Source of the DNA: Phlyctochytrium arcticum
Taxonomy: Eukaryota; Chytridiomycota; Chytridiomycetes; Chytridiales; Chytridiaceae
NCBI GenBank assembly: GCA_025602905.1
Contig: JAHLKI010000027.1
Coordinates: 124,001-188,000 of the forward strand
Reading direction: 5' to 3'
Length of the DNA stretch: 64,000 nucleotides
This document shows positions 10,187-22,433 of the stretch, in pieces. Both the position numbers and the translations under genes were made by a program. Within the stretch, counting starts at the first letter, position 1; each line of letters starts with the position of its first letter. The notes under the pieces were generated by a model. The model saw only the letters and a program-made list of their open reading frames with translations, was not told the origin of the DNA and searched no databases.

Positions 10187-12299
10187 CAGGCCAAGAAGAA
10201 GCAGCTGGTTCGAAAATTTGCAACAAATGGGTCGTCACTACAAGTGGCGGAAAAATTGTTTTTGACCTGAACTCTAAAAAATCTTTAAAAAAATTCCTTC
10301 CTATTTTCATCAATCCGCCGCCTAATCCACCGGTAACTACGTAATTCGTTTTCTTCCAATCATACAACCGAGACTTAGGTTGTTTTTGTTCCACTAGATC
10401 CCTGTCATAAGAATAGCGACAAGCAAACAAGGCTGTAATTTCCGGAATAAAACCCTCAAATATTCCCGGGCTGGTCAAGTGACGGCATTCAACGCCCCTG
10501 CTACCATCGATATCAAGGCAATCGTCATCAATTGAATGCCCAACACATTCCGTTATGATATTGGAAGTTCGTAGGTGGGAAAATCTGCGAGGGGAGGTTA
10601 CGTTCGGGTATTCCCGGGATATGTCCTTTAATCCTACTTATGCACTTCCGGTGAATCCCGAGCATCCACGCAACCTGCTTCCATTTATAGGTGAGGCATT
10701 TGTCGTGTCCGCCGCCCGCAAACACTATCCTTTATTTAATCGCCAACAGGACATCTTGCGCAATATCTCCCGACAAGTTTGTTATCCGTTTTCACGATTC
10801 CAAAATGGTTTTATTTGGGGATTTGTTAAGTGCATGCCTTGTTTTTGTTGAACGGTGTTGAACGGACGACCTAACAAATGGATGCGTCGCATTGTGAACT
10901 GCTGGGTGATAATATGTGGAAGCGCTGCGTATAAAGCCAGGACGAGCCTAGACAAAAATGTTTCAGAACCCGAACTCAGATACGGATAGCAATATCCGTC
11001 AATGATGGCACATCAAGCAGTCGGAGTAGCCTCCCCTTTGCGATCTTGTTCTCATCGATGTTTGATTCTAGTCACCTAAAACTAGTATCCCGGCGCAGTT
11101 CTTGACTACCTCTTCTTCCATCCGCTGAAGTGCTTTTTCAACAGAAAGCCGTACGTTCAACAAAATTAGAAATACTTTGCCAAAGGGCGTCCCATCAACA
11201 AAAGGGTGTACGTTTGACCAGTTCCTATATTTATGTGGGAATTTGAAGAGACCTACACTGTCTTGTTCCTCCAACACTACTCGCATTCACGACATCACTG
11301 GAAAGCGAGAACACAGTGGATAGAGTGACATATCCCGAGAATCTCCAAAGTGTTTGACGTTACAACCCCAAGCTCTGTTGAACCAAGGCTCCTACCAAGC
11401 AACTTCGGATTCCGGACGGGCCAGGAACGCATTGTTGTAATGCAAAGCAACGTCATGGGGAGCAACTGGCCTGTGTCATTGGAATAGATGAGCCATTGGC
11501 CATTGTAGGGGCATCGGGATGACAAGCCGCAGCTGCGTCAAACTGATTTGAGCAGAACAAGGCGCAACCGCTTTCACACTGCCATTTTCGAACTTCTAAT
11601 GGATGAGAGAGAGTCTTGTTGCTGAGCCGCCCTAAATTTTATCAGTTCCAATTTTCAAGAATTTTCCATCAACGGAGATTGGCGCAGGAATTCAATACAA
11701 TACTCATCCACTGACTTTCCATGATACTCATCACTTATTTTACTACGAAAAAAAGTTTCATTTCGTTTGAAATAACAATTTCATTTTTCACCATGCCTAA
11801 TCCAAGATAAATGGATGCTTGACAGTAAACTTGCGCGCTGGCATTTTCTCATATTCTATTCCCAAGCTGAGTATTGAAGGTCATGATCCAGTAATATGGC
11901 CTACTCACTGAAAAATGCTATAAAGTCTTGATACCCATCCATCGTCGGAATGCATCGGAAGTGCATAAAAGTTGTCATATCCCGGGAATACCCGAAGATA
12001 TAAAAGAGCTCTCGCAACCGTCTCGTCGCAGATGTCCCATATCCCAACTGGTCGCCAAATACATTCTCTTAGTATCAGCAACAGTCTTTCACACTTATGG
12101 AATATGAATATAGAACAGGTCACAAAGTATCCGTGTCCAGAAAAATAAAAACTACTGGTTTATGAATAAAATCGCCAACAAGACATCCTGCAACCAAGTT
12201 TTCTATCCGTTTTCCGCATTACAAATACGTTTGTTCAAGTGGCGTGAATTCCCTATGTACACAAAACAATCCAAAAAAAAACCCCCTCTGTCTATCTCT
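10187..12299. other. Intergenic with diverged repeat fragments
   Basis: 2.1 kb without a gene I can support. Two short diverged repeat pairs are present. The segment near 10606-10660 (TTCGGGTATTCCCGGGATATG and on) reappears inverted near 11946-12003. The segment near 10731-10815 resembles 12158-12235 in direct orientation. Small open frames at 11068-11286 and 11295-11525 (-) have no recognisable features. Confidence 0.45.
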
Positions 12300-15200
12300 C
12301 TACGGTATACTCGACGCATCCATATTCCACATATCTCCCGCCACACGCGTCCTCAAACTCACCACTCCCGGGATAGTTTTGTACTGTGCCAGAGATATAG
12401 GTAAGCCCAATATACGCCAAGTTTTCTCTTTTTACACATACCTGAATAATACATCCATCATGCGCTCCAATCGAGACGGCTCTCATTCCATCACACGAGA
12501 AAACGACGCGGCCGACGGGACCCGTGTGGGATGTCCAAGTTAATGCGGGTGACTAAAGAGGAGTTAGAAGGGAGAATAGATGAAGGGGGTGGAGGTGATT
12601 TTTTACCTTTTCGGAACAAGCGGGGTACGCGAATAAATGGATATCCCCCCGATTGGTGCCTAGTAAAAGAAGTGGGGTCGAGGATGGAGGAGTCGATTTT
12701 GTGCATGCCGTAACCTAAAAATTTCATTAGTTTTCCGCAGTAAGTAGGTTGTATACTACAACCCCTTACCTCTCTAAGTCCCAAAACGGACCCCGCAAAC
12801 CGAAACAGATCTGATCGGTAGTCGGAATTATTCAGCACTTTATTCAACCAACTCCGTCGATTCTTCCTATCAGCCAATTTGTCTTTCAACAATTCGTCTC
12901 CGTTGCCGTAGACGCCTTTGGTCGACCACGTTAACGAACAGTTATTCGTCGCCCAGTCTACTTCCGAAAAGGGCGTTGTGCTTAAATTCGCGGGCTGGGA
13001 TGACATTGTCCCTAATTAAATGTTAGTTGTTGTTGTGAAAGGTGGAGGAGGATTGGAACCTACAGAACATGACTTCACTATTCCCACTATTGGATTGTAA
13101 CCGGTGGGAATCGGACGACCAATCCACGCTTGCGACAAAACTCGAGTGTCCCTTGCAACACATAATCCGTTGATACTCTCCCGCCTCCGCATTCTCGACG
13201 TTATAAATATCGATGACACCTTCTTGACTTGCGACCGCCAGGAATTTGCCGTTGGGGGAATAAGAGACTTCGTGGATCGTGTCCCTGCGTTGGCGGATCA
13301 CGTTGATGGTGCCTTGGATATCCGGTGTCAGGACGTGGACCTAAACAATAGTTTGAATTTTTGGGTGTGGGTTGGATGGGTTTTTGGGGCTTACCACGCC
13401 GTCATCGGTCCCGACCGCGACTTGACGAGCGTCGGGACTCCAAGTGCAGCAGCGGAGTTTAGTTTGGAGGTTTCGTCTCCTCGTCTACACAGCAAATAAG
13501 TCATTCCATATACCCCACTACAGTAGTCAACACCGGATTTCCTCTTACCAGTAAATGCTTTGATGCATCCCACAGTCTTAGAATCCCATCATCCCCACCA
13601 CTCAAAAACACATTCGGATCAGACGGGTGCGCAGCAAGTCCCCAATGCTGCCCGCCATTTTGTGTCGACGGAGCCTATTTGTAAAAAGTTGGATTAGAAA
13701 AGGGAAGAAAAAAGTTATAAATCGCTCTGAATGTATACCTCTCGAAACAGAGTTTTGATAGCTGTTACATCGTTGGAAACGGCTACTTCCCATTGACTCC
13801 CGTCACCTCGGCCGACCAGCACTTTGACCGCCGTAGCAGGTCCCGACCCGTCCGACAAGGTTTGGGATAAACTCCCACTCATACTTTTCATGGGAGACAA
13901 GTACATGGACGTCGACCCGCTCAGTCGGAGTGCCCGACTTGCTCGCCGGCGTAAATCGTTGCCGCGCCAGCCGTACCATAACCCGCCGCATCCGCCCGCG
14001 TCCAGGGATCGAATGGGGGAGGGATCGTCAAAGGCGATTTCGCTTACGGGTTGGAGAAAGTCGTTCCATAGAAGGATGCGGCCGTCTTCTCCGCCTGAGA
14101 GGAAAGAGTGGGCGGGGCCTGGAAGGGGGGAGAGGCAAAACACTGGACCCTATTATATCCGAATATTTCGGTAAGTAAAAGATGTCGCGTGTTCTTTCAG
14201 GCGTGAAATATCCCACCTTGTGTATCCTCTTGAGCGTAACTTCCACAATCCCCGTCCTCCAAAACATAATATCTCCATTCAGACTTCCCGTGACCAACAT
14301 GCGGTGCTTCGTATACATGGCACATAAAAGCGTGGGCGTCGGCTGTAGAGCATAATTGACGTTTGCTTTGAATCCCATAGTAACCGGTCCATCCTCTTTA
14401 ATCACGCCTTCCTTGCGAGACAGAGAGACGCCACTGCCCAAGATGGCTACATCGATTGTCCAGAAGGTCACGTAGTTTATCCCGACGGTGACGAAATCGC
14501 GGCGGCTCCAGGGGTGAGTTATAATTGTGAATAGCTTTGTGGGAACGTTATTTTAGGGTTTTGGGGGGGCATAGGTAAGGGGAGTTCGTAGATTACCTGG
14601 TTTTGGCAAACACCTTGTGCGAGCGCAGTCGGACTACCCGTGCCACTTCCATCCGTCCCTTTCCAGTCATAAATGCGTACCTACAGGAGGAATGGGCTTT
14701 AGATCTTTGAACGACCGTCACAAATTGAAAAGTTTCAAGAGTACCTCAGCGTCAAATTTCTGGTTCCCAACCACAATAAGGAAAGCCCCGTCTTTTGAAA
14801 ACGCCAGGGATGGGACATGCAGGGTATCTTTTGGAAGCTGAATCGTCGCCAATACCAAAACCTGTACATTCTCATCCAATTGCATCACCGTTGGCATTCT
14901 CAGATTGGGTGTCCGGCCCAAACGGCCAGTCACCGTGGTGGGGTTCTTCAATGTCCAGACTTTGACGCACGCATTAGGTCCACTCTCTGCCGATGCAGCG
15001 ATGCCCCCATCCGGATGAACGCAGAGCGCAGTCACAGTCTTGGCATGTTCGACAAACAGGCTTGAAGGATTCGGAGAGGGTTTGGACGCGTTGGGGATCT
15101 GGGTGACCACTACAAAGTTGCCGGCCGGATAAATCGTGATGGGTGATGGATTAGAAGAGGGTGGGGACAGGTACATGAAATTGGAGCGCTGGGTTGAGGT

Positions 15201-15710
15201 GGAATATCCTGATGATGCCCACGATTATTTCTCTAATGGTCTTTTGGCTTTTCAGCACAGATCGTACCATATATATGTTCCTTTTCCATATCTACATCGG
15301 GAATCGTTGGAGTTTCAGGTACATGAGAGACTGGGCCTTCAATGAATCGAAGGAAGCCCAAATTGGCCTACAGGTAACCCCTGAGTACATCATGCTTCAT
15401 CCTCAATCAATCAATTTGGCGGTACCTTTTCGCGAAACTCATCCAACCAAGACTGAGAGTCCAATCTCAACGGCAACTCCTTTTCAATGTCTGAGATTTG
15501 GCCGGATGCTCTTAGTTAACTTTGCTCCATACGTATACAGGCTTTTCACTTACCCAACGGGTTTTCATCATTTCCCACAAAGCCAGTCCAAGATGGATTA
15601 TCTGTGATGGAAGCGCTATTTTCCTTTGATGTGCTTCTCCCATCTAATGTTGGGTTGGTCTTTCGTCGATTTCTGCGGCGCTTGAAAAAACAAAAGCAGC
15701 GAGCAGGCAT
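12300..15710 (-). CDS. EML-family WD40 protein (HELP domain, microtubule-associated), 14 exons
   Basis: Echinoderm microtubule-associated-protein-like proteins bind tubulin through tandem beta-propellers. Exons (descending): 15710-15554, 15508-15426, 15367-15268, 15208-14745, 14680-14597, 14534-14217, 14149-13739, 13674-13549, 13484-13395, 13340-13064, 13011-12770, 12714-12607, 12552-12442, 12383-12300. They sum to 2655 nt and 884 aa. HELP-like motif: HIYGYSTSTQRSNFMYLSP with YPAGNFVVV. WD repeats include THPWSRRDFVTVGINYVTFW, LSGGEDGRILLWND, LSGGDDGILRLWDASK, SYSPNGKFLAVASQEG and SSDSHRLQSNSG-SEVMFW. The C-terminal propeller reads LLLLGTNRGDIHLFAYP, then HTGPVGRVVFSCDG. The N-terminal ~50 residues are basic. 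If the last intron is retained, translation ends at 12292 instead. The family fits a flagellated fungus. Confidence 0.87.
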
Positions 15711-16356
15711 CCTTCTCTTTGCTCAATCTACGGCTGCTTAAAGTTTATGGATGCGGCAACTTTAACAGTACTATCTTGTCCCGAACTGTGGGTTGATGAT
15801 GAAAAAAGATGAGAAATTTTGAGACATCACCAAAAGCCAGATTGAGTGGTTGGTAAAAATTCCGCCCCGTAAATAGAGGGTCGTTGTGCAAGCTCCGAAA
15901 TCAGGATGGACGCCGCTACAGACCCGAAGATTTGTTTAACTCTAGGGTAGGAGTATTTCCGAATTTTCCACACTGATTTTTCCCCATGTTCTCATAGCAA
16001 ATGTGGACTATGCATCATTTGTAAGTCCTGATAAAATTATATAACGAAAGCCAAAGCCTGAATAGGAAATCTGCTACATACGAGTATATATATGTAAACG
16101 GCCCCGGAGAAGGCCGGGAGAAGCCAAAGAAAGAAATAAAGTTTCCAAAAGCAGCAAGGAAATTCGGCGTGACGTCAAGGCATTACGTGTTTTTAACTCC
16201 GCCGACGTTTTTGTTATAAAGGAAACGTTGGATATCCAACTCCCTCATATAATATATCAACCTACCTACATATATACCTGCATATTGGCACCCAGCAACA
16301 TATTGCCTTAGCACGACCTAGCACTACTTATACCTACATAAAGAGCAACTTAAAAC
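15711..16356. other. Divergent promoter region (EML / Sfk1-like)
   Basis: About 650 bases between two genes transcribed away from each other. A TGACGTCA-like palindrome core (gtgacgtcaagg) lies at about 16169 and could be a bZIP/CRE site. AT-rich tracts (tatatatatgt) occur at about 16085. No gene was seen. Confidence 0.4.
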
Positions 16357-17288
16357 ATGGGTCTTTACCTGGCTTGGGGCATTCTCCCCTTCATAGCTGG
16401 TCTCGCCTGGACGGCACTCATCACCGCAGTATTGATCCTATGGCTGGCAACAGATACCCCGCATTACAAACAGGACGATGCCACCATTGTCTACATCTCG
16501 GATGTCGGTGCGTACTTAGAAAATGTGTCGGGTCAACCCTTTTCGTAGACTGACTTGTTACTCACCAGGCGCAAAGTACCGGACATTGTTCATCATTGGC
16601 ACTTCCATCACTTCCTTCTTTTTCGTTATGACGCTCCTGGTCGACCTGACCCTCCGCCACCGCGGCCGCCTGCCTCAACACTTTCAACTCCGGGAAACGA
16701 TAGACGCAGTGCTCTCTCTGCTGTTTGGTGCCATTGCTGCCGCATGTCTGGTCTTGCTCTCGGTCTATGATGCATTCCAGTACAATCGGGCACATTGGGC
16801 ATTCACGCTGGGATTCATGGCCTGCACCGCACTAAGTGCCATCTTCAAAGTCGCCGAGCTGCGGCGACTGCGCAAAGAGCATTTCGGAATTGTCAGGCTA
16901 TGGAAAAGCTACACGTTCAAATTGACCATTGTCCTCTTTGCCATTGGTAAGGGCCTTTTGTCGCTCCTCGATTTTTATACGACATGCACTAACTCTATAC
17001 GTTCTATTAGCAATCGCCGTCGCAATGATTGTCCTTATGAACGTTTGCACCCAAGACCCCAATGTGCCCGGAAAGTGTGACGGTGTTCACTCTGCTGCTG
17101 CAGTCTGCGAATGGGTTGCTGGATACCTGATTGGAATCTACTATTTCTCTCTGATACGAGACCTGCGGGCTGGGTACATCCACCACAATTCAACGGTCGC
17201 GATGGAGGCGGGTTCCTCGGCGTGGAGAGGCAACTCGGCTGCAACATTGCCAATGCCAAATCCATATCAACAACGGGCTTACTATTGA
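16357..17288 (+). CDS. Sfk1/DRAM/FRAG1-family multi-span membrane protein, 3 exons
   Basis: Exons 16357-16507, 16569-16946 and 17011-17288 give 268 aa. Six hydrophobic spans fit the Frag1/DRAM/Sfk1 family: about 8-30, 57-78, 100-125, 135-152, 172-195 and 212-235. The family hallmark YISDVGA, followed by LFIIGTSIT, is split by intron 1. In yeast, Sfk1 acts at the plasma membrane with the PI4-kinase Stt4 and in lipid asymmetry; animal DRAM members are lysosomal. The exact role here cannot be told from sequence. The C-tail is short and hydrophilic, ending QQRAYY. Confidence 0.78.
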
Positions 17289-17816
17289 TCTTTGTGACGA
17301 GTAAATTAATTGTTTTTTCATGTTTCACTCTATGTAAATATCTTTTGTTTGACCTTTGACCGCTGAAGAAAGATCTCATGCTATTTGACGAATGCACCCA
17401 TTAATAGCTACTTTCATTTTCTCAGCTCCTCTTCTTCTGGTTCCAAAGTGGTTTCATTCGCAGCTCCACCCCATCCATCAGTCTCCACTGCCAACTTTGG
17501 ACGATCCAGGGCAGAATTGCATCGCTCCCATTTGCTAGCATCCGGGCCTCTGTACCATGCAACGCCCCGTAACAACATCGGATAGTTTGGGAATGTCTAG
17601 CTATGATCAAAGGATTCGATCCTTGCTCTGATTGATACATCCCACAGTATCTTAAACCCTCCCATCAACGTGTATGATAAAATAGTTTACAAGCTCATTG
17701 ACGGTACACGACTTTGATCCAATCATCCTTTCCAAATCTCAGATCACTTCTGAAGACGTACGAGTATGCATTGGGGGGGATCAATTCAATGTGCCACTCT
17801 GCTCTAAAAGCCCTTC
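17289..17816. other. Intergenic
   Basis: Promoter-side flank of the SH3 membrane protein. A small palindrome (aaggattcgatcctt) lies near 17611. No gene or RNA was seen. Confidence 0.45.
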
Positions 17817-19875
17817 ATGTCTTCCTCGCCGATCTTCCTAGCTATAATTGGGAGCTTTGCCTTTGTAGGGATCGTTGACAGGGAAGGTAAGGTAGACAAA
17901 CAATTGGTTTTTATTTCAATTTTCAAGGCGTCCAGAATAATGTTTTCAGATTGTTCGGTGTGACAGAATCACACAGATTTGGCAGCAAACGTACCGCGCC
18001 ACGACTTTGGGCCGTTGGCTCCGACAATTCCGCAGATTTTTGTTGGTCGGGACTCGGGAGATCGCGAGATTCTCGTAGGAGAACTTGCCAGACATCTTAT
18101 ACCTCATCATCAGAACATTTCTTCGGGGATGCCTGCAAGACCCATGCCCGTGCCCACATCCGGCTCAATTGGATTTCAACCTGCAGATCCGACACCTACT
18201 GTCAAAAGATGGGACACAACGGCTGTAGCCGCAATCACACCCCCGCCCGAACATAAACTTGAACGTCGCCAGAACGGAACTGCGACACTTCGCTTCCTTT
18301 CGCCGTCACGGACGACCTACAACTTTGCTGCAAGGGCGGGTGGAATCAATATCCCGGTCGTAGTAGACGGCGAACGCATTCCGGTTGGGACTTATCAACT
18401 TTGGCACGTCGATGGCAACGATTGGCGTCCTCCAGGCATACCATGGTATGTAATCAGTAATAACTTCATTATGTATCCAGAAGCTGATCAGTTCATCAAG
18501 GGTGATTGATTCGCTACCCGCAACCAAAATCTATTCAAATAGTTTTGTGTGGGCTGGGTACTATCAATTTGTGTTGACCTTGCCCGGTGCTTTCACGCCT
18601 AATCCCGAAAATTCTGTTGCGGGAGGAGAATATGCCATGGAAACAGAAAACGGTCCCGGTCTTCCTGCTGGTGGATTCCCCGGTCTGTTGTGGACCGGAA
18701 ACCCATTTGCAAAGTTTTCGGAGCAGCCACCTACCCTCAGTAGTAACAGTACATCCTCTTCTCGGACCTCATCCCGGACTTCCGCGGCCTCCACAGCGTG
18801 GGCAACTCCCAGCGTAACACCCGAAGCCGAAGCCAAGGCAGGCGACTCCTCTCCAAATGCTTTTCTGATTGGGGGCATTGCCTTTCTCACTGTGATTTTT
18901 GTCATAAGTGTGATTATGTTTGCTACAAGGAAGAGAAAGCCAAATACGGGGCTTGGTCCAAACGGCAAAATTCTGACCCCAGCCCCCATTCCGCTCCCGG
19001 ACTTTTCATTTGCCGGAGACTACCCGCCATCCATAGCATTGCAAGGCCTGAGACCCACCCCAACCGTTTCAGCCTCTCCTACCTTATTACAAAGTCCCAC
19101 TCAGTCTCGTCCTTCATCACACCTCCCGTCCTCTCTCGTAGTTTCGGCGGGCTCTCCTGTACCCGAAACCGACTCTAGCATGCTAGAAGAGGACGACGAC
19201 GAAGGGGACATTGAAAATCCCCCGCCATCTTATGACCACGTGTTTCAAGCCATTCAGCGCCAAACAACAGTCAATACAGCACCACCGCCGACCTCTTCAG
19301 CAGAAAGCCAACAAGTATCTGACAATGTACCATTGACCTCTTCTTCACCTTCCAATCAATCATCATCTGTCGCAACTCGCCCAACGCTTTCTACCAGCAT
19401 TCAGCCGGCAAGTCCTCTGGTACCCGACTCCGATGCCAAAAAGAATGAGTTATGGGAAGATTACAGCAGCTTCACCAACAATCCTTTCGGCCATACTGGT
19501 TCCTCCTCGTCCATGATGCCAGTCATGATGCCAAATACTCCAAATAAGCCAATGGCTCTTTCACCCACCAACCCGTTCGCCACTACAAGCAATCCATTTA
19601 CGGACTACTATGCAGCCACGGGAGTAGCCTCGTCATCAGCCGCTCCATCCCCACCTTCCCCCTCCGGCTTGCCCCAACCCGGTACAATCCTCCCCATCTA
19701 CTACAATCACATAGCTCAAGGCAAATATGACATGAACCTTGCCGCCGGACATCATATCCAGGTCGCTGAAGTTATTGATGTCAATTGGGGAAGCGGGGCC
19801 GTGGTCGAGACGGGGCAGAGGGGTCTGTTTCCTTGGGTGGCGGTTGCGGTTGATATACGGGGAGGGTTTATGTAG
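17817..19875 (+). CDS. Single-pass membrane protein with SH3-like C-terminus, NPF and PPxY motifs, 3 exons
   Basis: Exons 17817-17886, 17977-18445 and 18492-19875 give 640 aa. The N-terminus is a hydrophobic signal (SPIFLAIIGSFAFVGIV). The extracellular part (~25-300) has no recognised domain and ends in a Ser-rich stalk. A transmembrane helix (IGGIAFLTVIFVISVIMFA) is followed by basic residues RKRK. The cytosolic tail is disordered, with PPPSY (PPxY, a WW-domain ligand) and three NPF motifs (NNPFG, TNPFAT, SNPFTD) that bind EH-domain endocytic proteins. The last ~60 residues resemble SH3: a -LPIYYN-HIAQGKYDMNLAAGHHIQV- strand pattern, NWGSG, and RGLFPWVAVAV in place of the usual GLFP-NYV. 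The layout recalls yeast surface sensors such as Sho1/Fus1, but orthology is not claimed. Confidence 0.72.
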
Positions 19876-20216
19876 ATTTTGGTAGATTTTAGAGATAAGA
19901 TAGATCTATGAGGTAGAGCTAGATGGTCTTATATATGTAGTTTTTTTATCCTAGAAGAATAACACAGGATATACGGTAGATGTGTTCTGATTTGCTGCTT
20001 TCCTCCAATGGATTTCGCAGCCACCGCACCGCGCCACAAGGTCATCAGCGCCCCTGGCCGGCTCGACCCTCGCGTGAGATTCCATCTTGACCACCATCGG
20101 GTTCTTGGTGTTGGTTTACGGCAAGCAAGACAGACAGCAGATATATACTCAGGCCAAGCGTCTCCACAAAGCTCCCTCCATCTTTTTTTTGTAGTTTTGG
20201 GAAAACGTTGTTCAGG
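19876..20216. other. Intergenic upstream of PEP carboxykinase
   Basis: 340 bases between two plus-strand genes. It contains the PEPCK promoter and 5' UTR, with a T-rich tract at 20181-20193 shortly before the ATG. Nothing else was recognised. Confidence 0.45.
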
Positions 20217-22433
20217 ATGTTTATGCTCCGCACTGCCGCGTCTCGCTGCGCTTTGGCCACCACGCCAGCACTCCGCTGCAAAAGTCGTCTGGTCGGCCAA
20301 CTCCCCTTACGGGCCTTGTCTACCGGAAAGACGGGTATGTGTTCTAGGGGCCATTTTGAGTCGTTCATCAGTTTGCTAAAATGTCCCATCTTTAGATATC
20401 ACCAAGAGCTTGAAAAAGGCCGGTATCTCCCCTGCTGCCAATGCTTCCGTCAAACGCAACCCGTCCATCGACACTTGCTACGCTGATGCGACAAAGTACG
20501 AGCCCGGAACGCACATTACATCGTCTGGTGCGCTGGCTGCCATCTCGGGGGCCAAGACGGGCCGAAGTCCCAGTGACAAGCGTGTCGTGGATGAACCAAA
20601 TCACTCCAAGGATGTATGGTGGGGACCCGTCAACATTAAACTGTCCAAGAAGAGTTTTCAGAAGAACCGGGATATGGCTATTGAGTACCTCAACAAGCGC
20701 GAGAGGCTCTGTACGTATATGCAAATTGGCAATTTTCTTCATAGTTTACTGAACGAGTGTTGTTTTAGACATTGTCGATGGTTTTGCCGGATGGGACCCA
20801 GAGTACCGTCTCAAGATTCGAATTGTTTGCTCCCGCGCATATCACGGTATGATTGCATCGCTTACTCTATATACGCATAAATTGCCCAGTGGACTGACTC
20901 TCTCGCAAATAGCCTTGTTTATGCATAACATGTTGATCCGCCCAACTCCTGAAGAACTTGCAAACTTTGGCGAGCCCGATTTTACCGTTTACAATGCTGG
21001 TGCCATCTCGGCTGATACGAGTGTTGAGGGTATCACGTCCAAGACCTCAGTCGCTCTCAGCTTTGACGAAAAGGAGATGGTCATTCTGGGAACAGAGTAC
21101 GCTGGGGAAATGAAGAAGGGGTAGGTGGATTCAAAAAAAGCAGGAGTTTGTTGTTTTTGGAGACTAATCAACCACCTCTGCGCAGTGTTTTCACTATCAT
21201 GCATTACCTCATGCCCAAGCGCGATGTCCTTTCTCTGCACACGTCTGCCAATGAGGGAGACAACAAAGACAAGGATGTATCCTTCTTCTTTGGTCTGTCG
21301 GGTACAGGAAAAACGACCCTGTCTGCCGATCCCCAGCGTCGTCTCATTGGTGATGACGAACACTGCTGGTCCAACAAGGGCATTTTCAACATTGAGGGAG
21401 GATGTTACGCCAAGGCCATTGACTTGTCTGCCGACAAGGAACCCGAAATTTTCCAGGCTATCCGCAAGGGTAGTATTCTGGAGAATGTGATTCTTGACAA
21501 GGAGAGCAAAGAGGTGAATTACAAGGCCAAGGACATTACCGAGAACACTCGCGCTTGCTACCCCATCGACTTTATGTAAGTCCATGGAAGTTGAACCTTT
21601 TGAAGAGAGATCAGTTATGCTAAAATTGAATTTGGGCAGCCCGAACGCCAAGATTCCATGTGTCGGAGGCCACCCTCGCAACATTATCTTGTTGACCTGC
21701 GATGCATTCGGTGTCCTTCCCCCGGTTGCCAAACTCACCACTGAGCAGGCCATGTACCATTTCATTAGTGGGTACACTGCCAAGATTGCTGGAACTGAGG
21801 TGGGCGTCACGGAGCCCCAGGCTACTTTCTCGGCATGTTTTGGACAACGTGAGTATTTCCAGCCTTTTGATGGTTGGCAGCTGCTAATGCGTGTCTTTTG
21901 ATAGCGTTCTTGGTATGGCACCCTATGAAGTACGCGGAGATGCTTGCTGAAAAACTCCAAGGTAAATCAATTGTGCAATATGAAGCATATTGGTTTACTC
22001 ATTTTGCGTACTACTTTTAGAGCACAAAACCGATGTATGGCTGATCAACACTGGCTGGACTGGCGGCAAATACGGTGTTGGTAAGCGTATTTCCCTAAAG
22101 CACTCTCGCGCCATTATCGACGCGGTGAGTTTTTCTTTACAAACCCAAACGCCCACTCGTTCATAAAACTAAATATTTCTCTATCAGATCCACTCGGGAG
22201 AAATGTCCAAATCTATCGCCTCCTCTCCCAAAAACTACCCCGTTTTCAACCTAGCCATCCCAACAGGCGGAATCCCCAATGTCCCCGACAACATTTTCAA
22301 CCCCAAGGATGTGTGGACTGACAAGGCTGCATTTACCAAGCAGGTCACGCACCTGGCCAACCTCTTTACAAAGAACTTTGACACGTTTGGAAAGGGGGTT
22401 GAGAGTCTGAAGAAGGCTGGACCTACTCTGTAA
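20217..22433 (+). CDS. PCK1: Phosphoenolpyruvate carboxykinase (ATP), 9 exons
   Basis: Converts oxaloacetate plus ATP to PEP, ADP and CO2, the committed step of gluconeogenesis. Exons 20217-20335, 20397-20710, 20769-20846, 20913-21120, 21186-21575, 21640-21848, 21905-21961, 22021-22124 and 22188-22433 sum to 1725 nt and 574 aa. Landmarks: [20 protein letters not shown] (substrate loop), IRPTPEEL, the kinase-1a P-loop [14 protein letters not shown], kinase-2 LIGDDEHCW, and the lid segment [38 protein letters not shown] lies near the end. Versus the mostly cytosolic fungal enzyme, the first ~40 residues are unusual: basic, Arg/Ala/Ser/Leu-rich with no acidic residue, resembling a mitochondrial presequence, and encoded almost entirely by exon 1. 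Confidence 0.96.

Noticed and set aside
18446..18480. A 31-nt intron in the SH3 protein gene (donor GTAATC, acceptor at 18480)
   Set aside because: The alternative 46-nt intron (GTATGT donor, acceptor 18491) matches the local intron size and keeps the frame, so it was used instead.
20989..21960. 323-codon minus-strand frame
   Set aside because: It is antisense to PEPCK exons and crosses PEPCK introns; no homology recognised.
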